Shown here piece by piece: positions 60,421-64,000 of a DNA stretch of 64,000 nucleotides (within the stretch, counting starts at the first letter, position 1; each line of letters starts with the position of its first letter). Under the pieces are notes generated by a model. It made no database searches. It was not told the origin of the DNA and worked only from the letters and a program-made list of their open reading frames with translations. Location: NCBI RefSeq assembly GCF_048159605.1, contig NZ_JBLREB010000002.1, forward strand, positions 124,001 through 188,000, written 5' to 3'. The DNA comes from Ectobacillus polymachus. GTDB taxonomy: Bacteria > Bacillota > Bacilli > Bacillales > Bacillaceae_G. The position numbers and the translations under genes were made by a program.

Positions 60421-60592
60421 GCCTAATCACCTCAAAATGTATATAATCACGTCCATTTTACCATAAGAAGACCCCCACTTCATAAAGTGAAGGTGGGGGC
60501 AGTTCACCATATGGTTCGGGTAGACTTAGGCTGCCCGAACCTTAACCTGAGTTGCAAAAGCGCATGACATTTTTTCGTGTCATGGTGATGTA
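60421..60592. repeat. Hairpin cluster resembling an IS605-type end
   Basis: Three stems in 110 bp: CCCCCACTTCA/TGAAGGTGGGGG (60471-60499) followed by CAGTTCAC; GGTTCGGG/CCCGAACC (60514-60541); and CATGACA/TGTCATG (60563-60585). The first stem and its TTCAC tail are of the same style as the A-C repeats and the 29127-29560 segment. No ORF is present. Confidence 0.45.
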
Positions 60593-60964
60593 TTATTTCC
60601 GCCAAAAATTCGTATATTCTGCTTTATCCTGAATATTAAATTCAATCATTTTCTCAAACAATTCGTAATTTACCGGCTCATTCCACGGAATTCGAAACAA
60701 GCCTTTGGTAGCGCTGTAGCCAGCTTGTGCAATGTCATCAGCAAAGTGCGCAATGCCTGCTACTTCGGGTGAAATGCTCAAATGATACTTCGTTGTGGAA
60801 AAGCCGATGATAAATGTGCCGTGATCGGAAAACATTGGTGTATTCCACTTGATTTGCGGTTCCAAATTTGGAAATTTAGTAGCAACCCACGCCAAAATTT
60901 CCTCTGTTCGGCCCTGGTGGTCGGGGTTATCGATACCTGCTAAATATTTTGAAAAAACCTCCAT
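60593..60964 (-). CDS. DUF1801 (YdhG/YdeI-like) protein
   Basis: A 123-residue protein of the DUF1801 fold: YLAGIDNPDHQGRTEEILAWVATKFPNLEPQIKWNTPMFSDHGTFIIGFSTTKYHLSISP, ending FRIPWNEPVNYELFEKMIEFNIQDKAEYTNFWRK. Members include a proposed iron chaperone. The ATG at 60964 has AAGGAGG six bases upstream; the longer frame runs back into the remnant of a tandem copy. Function uncertain. Confidence 0.82.
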   Translation of the reverse strand: MEVFSKYLAGIDNPDHQGRTEEILAWVATKFPNLEPQIKWNTPMFSDHGTFIIGFSTTKYHLSISPEVAGIAHFADDIAQAGYSATKGLFRIPWNEPVNYELFEKMIEFNIQDKAEYTNFWRK

Positions 60965-60986
60965 GTCTTCCTCCTTCGCTAGTATG

Positions 60987-61058
60987 CTATTCCCGCCAAA
61001 AATTCGAATTCTCGGCCTTATCCTTACTATTAAATTCAATTATCTTCTCAAGCAAGGC
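60987..61058 (-). pseudogene. 3' remnant of a tandem DUF1801 paralogue
   Basis: Just upstream of the DUF1801 gene the minus strand encodes LLEKIIEFNSKDKAENSNFW then RE and a stop, clearly a copy of that gene's own end (LFEKMIEFNIQDKAEYTNFW). Nucleotide identity is evident with 60596-60660. The rest of the paralogue is gone, replaced by the end of the GGDEF-EAL gene at 61073. Its stop lies 22 bases before the intact gene's start, so two tandem genes once formed an operon. Confidence 0.8.
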
Positions 61059-61072
61059 AGGGGAGAAATGAT

Positions 61073-63757
61073 TTAGATCAGTAGACCGCTATTTCTTTTA
61101 GTTAGCAATCCCCAAACATCAGTGGCAGCGATTGGCTTACTAACAAGATAGCCTTGCACTTGGTCGCATTGCTCTTTGTCGAGAAACGCCCATTGTGTAT
61201 TCGTTTCGACACCTTCTGCGATGACGGTTAGGCGCAGGTTTTTAGCCATAGTGATAATGGTTGAGATTATGGCTTCCTCTTGGGGATTATTTTCGATTTC
61301 TCGAATAAATTCTTGTGCGATTTTTAATGTATGGATTGGATATTTTGTTAAATAGGATAAAGAAGAGTAACCCGTTCCAAAGTCATCAATGGAAATTCGA
61401 ACTCCGATTTCATGAAAGCTTTGGAGTTTCCTAATGACTTGTTCTTCTTTGTTCATTGCAACGCCTTCGGTTATTTCTAAATCTAAATACCTTGCAGGTA
61501 GCTGTGTTTCGCTTAACGTGTCGGCAACTAGTTTTACAAGATTCGGCTGTTTAAATTGCAGCGGTGATAAATTGACTGCCACTTTTAAAGGGAATCCTTT
61601 ATCGTGCCATTCTTTTGCCTGCTTGCAGGCTGTTTGTAGTACCCATTCTCCAATCGGTACGATGAGCCCGGTCTCTTCCGCAAGAGGAATAAAACGAGCC
61701 GGAGATACCATGCCGAATTTTGGATGGTGCCAGCGAAGCAGTGCCTCAAATCCAATAATCTGATTCGATTTTACATCTACCTGCGGTTGATAATGAAGGA
61801 CAAGCTCATTTTCCTCCAAGGCTTTGTTGAGCTCTCCTTCTAGGAAGTGCCGTTCATCCTCTACGTCACTCATTTCGGTGGAGTAGAACATAAATTTGTT
61901 TTTCCCGCTAGATTTCGCACGGTACATCGCAATATCTGCGTGCTTCATAAGCTTGGTTACATTTGTGCCATGGGTAGGGTAAAGGGCAACACCGATGCTT
62001 GGTGTGATTTTCAGTTCGTTTTCTCGAATAAAAAACGGCCGGTTTAGTGCATCAAGCAATCGTTCTGCAACTTGAACGACTGTTTTTTTCGAAAATATGT
62101 CGGTTAGAAGAACGGTAAATTCATCTCCGCCTTGGCGTGCGACAACATCTTTTGTTCGAAGCGATTGCGTCAGTCGGTTCCCTACCTCTACGAGCAATAA
62201 ATCTCCTATATCATGTCCGAGACGGTCGTTAATTTTCTTGAATCGATCCAAATCAATGAAGAGGACTGCAAGCATCGTTTCTCGTTTCATTGCCATGATG
62301 AGAGAATCATCGAGGCATTCTGCAAATCGTCTTCGATTGGCTAGTCCAGTTAACGCATCGTGAAAGGCCATATGTTCAATTTGTCTTTGATTGTGTTTTA
62401 ACTCAGTTGTATCCTTTGCAATACCGTACATGCCAATCGTCTTATCCTTAACAATCGTTGGAATGAGGGTAATATTCAAATAGGAAAACTGATCTCCAGA
62501 ACGATAAGCACGAGCATCGAAGGTTTGTAATATCCCTTTCTTTGCTTGTCGTATATGATCGCGCGTAATGTACTGATCATCCTCTATAATAAAATTTAAG
62601 AAGGATTGTCCTAGTAAATGGTCTTGATTGTGACCAAGCAGGATTGTACAAGAGCGATTTACCATCTGGAAATTCCCGCTTACATCTAAGGAAAACACAG
62701 CATCAGGATGATCTTCAAATAAAGATCGGTATTGCTGTTCCCGTTTTGCTAGAATTTGAACGCCATCCTTCACTTTTTCTTCTAGCTTCTCATTTAATCC
62801 GTGGTACGTATACAGCAGTTTTTTATTATCCTGCCATAAAAGAAATTGTCGAATCATTAAGAAAATTATTGTCAATCCGAAACCGAATAAAATCGATTTG
62901 TCTTTCGATAGGTGGGTATAAATCAACATAAAAATGATAAAGACCGAGACATAGGGTAGAAATAGCCGGATGTAATTTACATTTTGATTTCCCCTAAGAT
63001 TTTCAGTTACTGTTGGTTCTTCTCCGCTAGTAGCAAATATAGCTCCTACTATCCCGATGCATAATATAGAAGCTCCATGAATGATTTGAATCATCCCAGG
63101 TCCAAAATAGAAATTCCGAAGTGTTTCGTAAAAATTGATATAGTCAAATAGAAATGGCAGAACAAAGCTAGCAACTAGCAGTTTTCTTGAAAATAAAGGA
63201 AGACCCTGATAATTATAATACATGTTTATACTCCCATATAACGCTATGGACAGGACGACGAAATATAAAATATAAGCAAGAGAATTGGCGGTAAAACTAG
63301 GCATGACCCATATTACGATCATATATAGACTTGTAATTACGATAAATACGGTATCAAACAGAAACTGTAGTATAAAAACAGCTTTTTTTCTATGAAAAAA
63401 CCTGATTGCAAATACACCTATATAAAGTGCAAATGGAACCGTATGAAAAGAGAACAATGGCAGTGAGAAATAGGAACTGCTCTGTTTCAATAGTTGGGAA
63501 GGAAGTACGATTCCTTCGCTTATATAAGAAGACATTGTTGCAAGCAGCAATAATAGCCAACACAAACGGTTTTGTGTGCTTCGTTTAAAGGCACGGAATA
63601 GCCAAATACAGGCAACGATAGCTGCAGATTGCAAAAGAATAGATGTTCCGATTATTCGTGCAATAGTATTGGAATAAAACAGTAAATTCATAAGAAATAC
63701 GCTTGCACTAAATCCAATCAGAACGAGTATGTATTTGTTTGTATTCGTAAAAGACAT
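61073..63757 (-). CDS. Membrane GGDEF-EAL cyclic di-GMP protein with PAS domain
   Basis: An 894-residue protein. Residues 1-310 hold about nine membrane helices; a coiled coil leads to a PAS domain (about 345-460, YRSLFEDHPDAVFSLDVSGNFQMVNRSC), a GGDEF domain with ARQGGDEFTVLL and an RTKD inhibitory site five residues before it, and an EAL domain with EALLRWHHP, VNLSP, LEITEG, DDFGTGYSSL, AEGVET and QGYLVSKP. Both catalytic signatures look intact, though the usual KID after TL is KIA (TLKIAQEFI). It can be a bifunctional cyclase/phosphodiesterase. The sensed signal is unknown. Confidence 0.92.
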   Translation of the reverse strand: MSFTNTNKYILVLIGFSASVFLMNLLFYSNTIARIIGTSILLQSAAIVACIWLFRAFKRSTQNRLCWLLLLLATMSSYISEGIVLPSQLLKQSSSYFSLPLFSFHTVPFALYIGVFAIRFFHRKKAVFILQFLFDTVFIVITSLYMIVIWVMPSFTANSLAYILYFVVLSIALYGSINMYYNYQGLPLFSRKLLVASFVLPFLFDYINFYETLRNFYFGPGMIQIIHGASILCIGIVGAIFATSGEEPTVTENLRGNQNVNYIRLFLPYVSVFIIFMLIYTHLSKDKSILFGFGLTIIFLMIRQFLLWQDNKKLLYTYHGLNEKLEEKVKDGVQILAKREQQYRSLFEDHPDAVFSLDVSGNFQMVNRSCTILLGHNQDHLLGQSFLNFIIEDDQYITRDHIRQAKKGILQTFDARAYRSGDQFSYLNITLIPTIVKDKTIGMYGIAKDTTELKHNQRQIEHMAFHDALTGLANRRRFAECLDDSLIMAMKRETMLAVLFIDLDRFKKINDRLGHDIGDLLLVEVGNRLTQSLRTKDVVARQGGDEFTVLLTDIFSKKTVVQVAERLLDALNRPFFIRENELKITPSIGVALYPTHGTNVTKLMKHADIAMYRAKSSGKNKFMFYSTEMSDVEDERHFLEGELNKALEENELVLHYQPQVDVKSNQIIGFEALLRWHHPKFGMVSPARFIPLAEETGLIVPIGEWVLQTACKQAKEWHDKGFPLKVAVNLSPLQFKQPNLVKLVADTLSETQLPARYLDLEITEGVAMNKEEQVIRKLQSFHEIGVRISIDDFGTGYSSLSYLTKYPIHTLKIAQEFIREIENNPQEEAIISTIITMAKNLRLTVIAEGVETNTQWAFLDKEQCDQVQGYLVSKPIAATDVWGLLTKRNSGLLI

Positions 63758-64000
63758 ATATGTCTCCTCCGTTTCAAATAAGGCATTGCATCTAAATAGT
63801 ATTATAAAAAAGTAAATGTAACGTTAAAAAAGTATTATATTTAGATTAATAAATGTTATAGCTATTTTCCTAAGTAGGAAATAGCTTGTGCTGCACTACT
63901 AAAAAGAGCTTTCCCCTTTAGGGAAAAGCTCTTATTTTGCCTACAGAAAAAATGAAATAAGGGTGGCAAACCATTCTTTCCATCTTACATATAGGGGGCC
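63758..64000. other. Non-coding end of window with terminator-like hairpins
   Basis: No gene is seen. CTATTTTCCTA/TAGGAAATAG (63862-63884) and AAGAGCTTTCCCC/GGGAAAAGCTCTT (63904-63931, then ATTTTG) form hairpins; the second is likely a terminator for a gene on either strand beyond the window. Confidence 0.5.

Overview
The window looks like chromosomal DNA of an endospore-forming Bacillus-type Firmicute, probably near the B. cereus group. The evidence is the many strong AGGAGG-type ribosome binding sites, the spore genes (cwlJ, gerQ, rsfA, a gerA-type receptor operon), a SAM-I (S-box) riboswitch, and long runs of gene order familiar from B. subtilis (ung/ywdI/ywdK/gerQ; hemQ/pta/lipL; rsfA/ywfO; ywhB/ywhC/ywhD/pbpG; speB/ywiB/argS). 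I saw no rRNA, tRNA or CRISPR array and no intact transposase gene.

Layout. 1-3.0 kb: the end of a LytTR response regulator, then a CstA/BtsT-type carrier and its small YbdD-like partner. 3.1-9.2 kb: a membrane diguanylate cyclase, a MetX-like alpha/beta hydrolase, and a MarR regulator with an MMPL exporter behind a near-perfect palindromic operator. 9.4-10.8 kb: an unusual operon of a 59-residue membrane peptide and an FHA-winged-helix protein, facing a YolD-like gene with a LexA box. 10.9-17.1 kb: methionine and threonine synthesis (S-box, metY-metA, then hom-thrC-thrB). MetA carries Glu111, so acetyl-homoserine feeds direct sulfhydrylation by MetY. 17.2-20.0 kb: a GDSL hydrolase joined to an ABC-2 transporter. 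20.1-34.9 kb: mostly conserved housekeeping and spore genes (ung, permease, HAD phosphatase, ywdI, ywdK, cwlJ-gerQ, hemQ, pta, lipL, Ni/Co carrier, rsfA, ywfO, ywhB-D). 35.0-37.1 kb: a class A penicillin-binding protein.

37.1-49.4 kb is accessory in character and lies where speE would be expected in B. subtilis. It holds an AT-rich GntR-deoD-deoC block bracketed by IS231-like end sequences, a DUF421 protein, a glycerophosphodiester phosphodiesterase diverging from a glycerol-3-phosphate-type ABC importer across tandem PhoP-box-like repeats, and a four-gene germinant receptor operon. 49.6-53.7 kb returns to the conserved backbone (speB, ywiB, argS, map). 54-57.3 kb is an ABC-2 exporter with its own two-component system. 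57.4-59 kb is an AT-rich LysR/PEBP pair. 59-63.8 kb holds an rRNA cytosine methyltransferase, a DUF1801 gene with the relic of a tandem copy, and a GGDEF-EAL protein.

The most unusual DNA is non-coding. A roughly 150-bp two-hairpin repeat occurs three times, twice starting exactly at a gene's stop codon and separating the gene from its terminator. Between lipL and the metal carrier there is a 430-bp transposase-less segment that resembles the end-plus-guide-RNA (omegaRNA) part of an IS200/IS605 TnpB element. The cwlJ gene has its full conserved 142-codon frame but begins with ATA instead of ATG.
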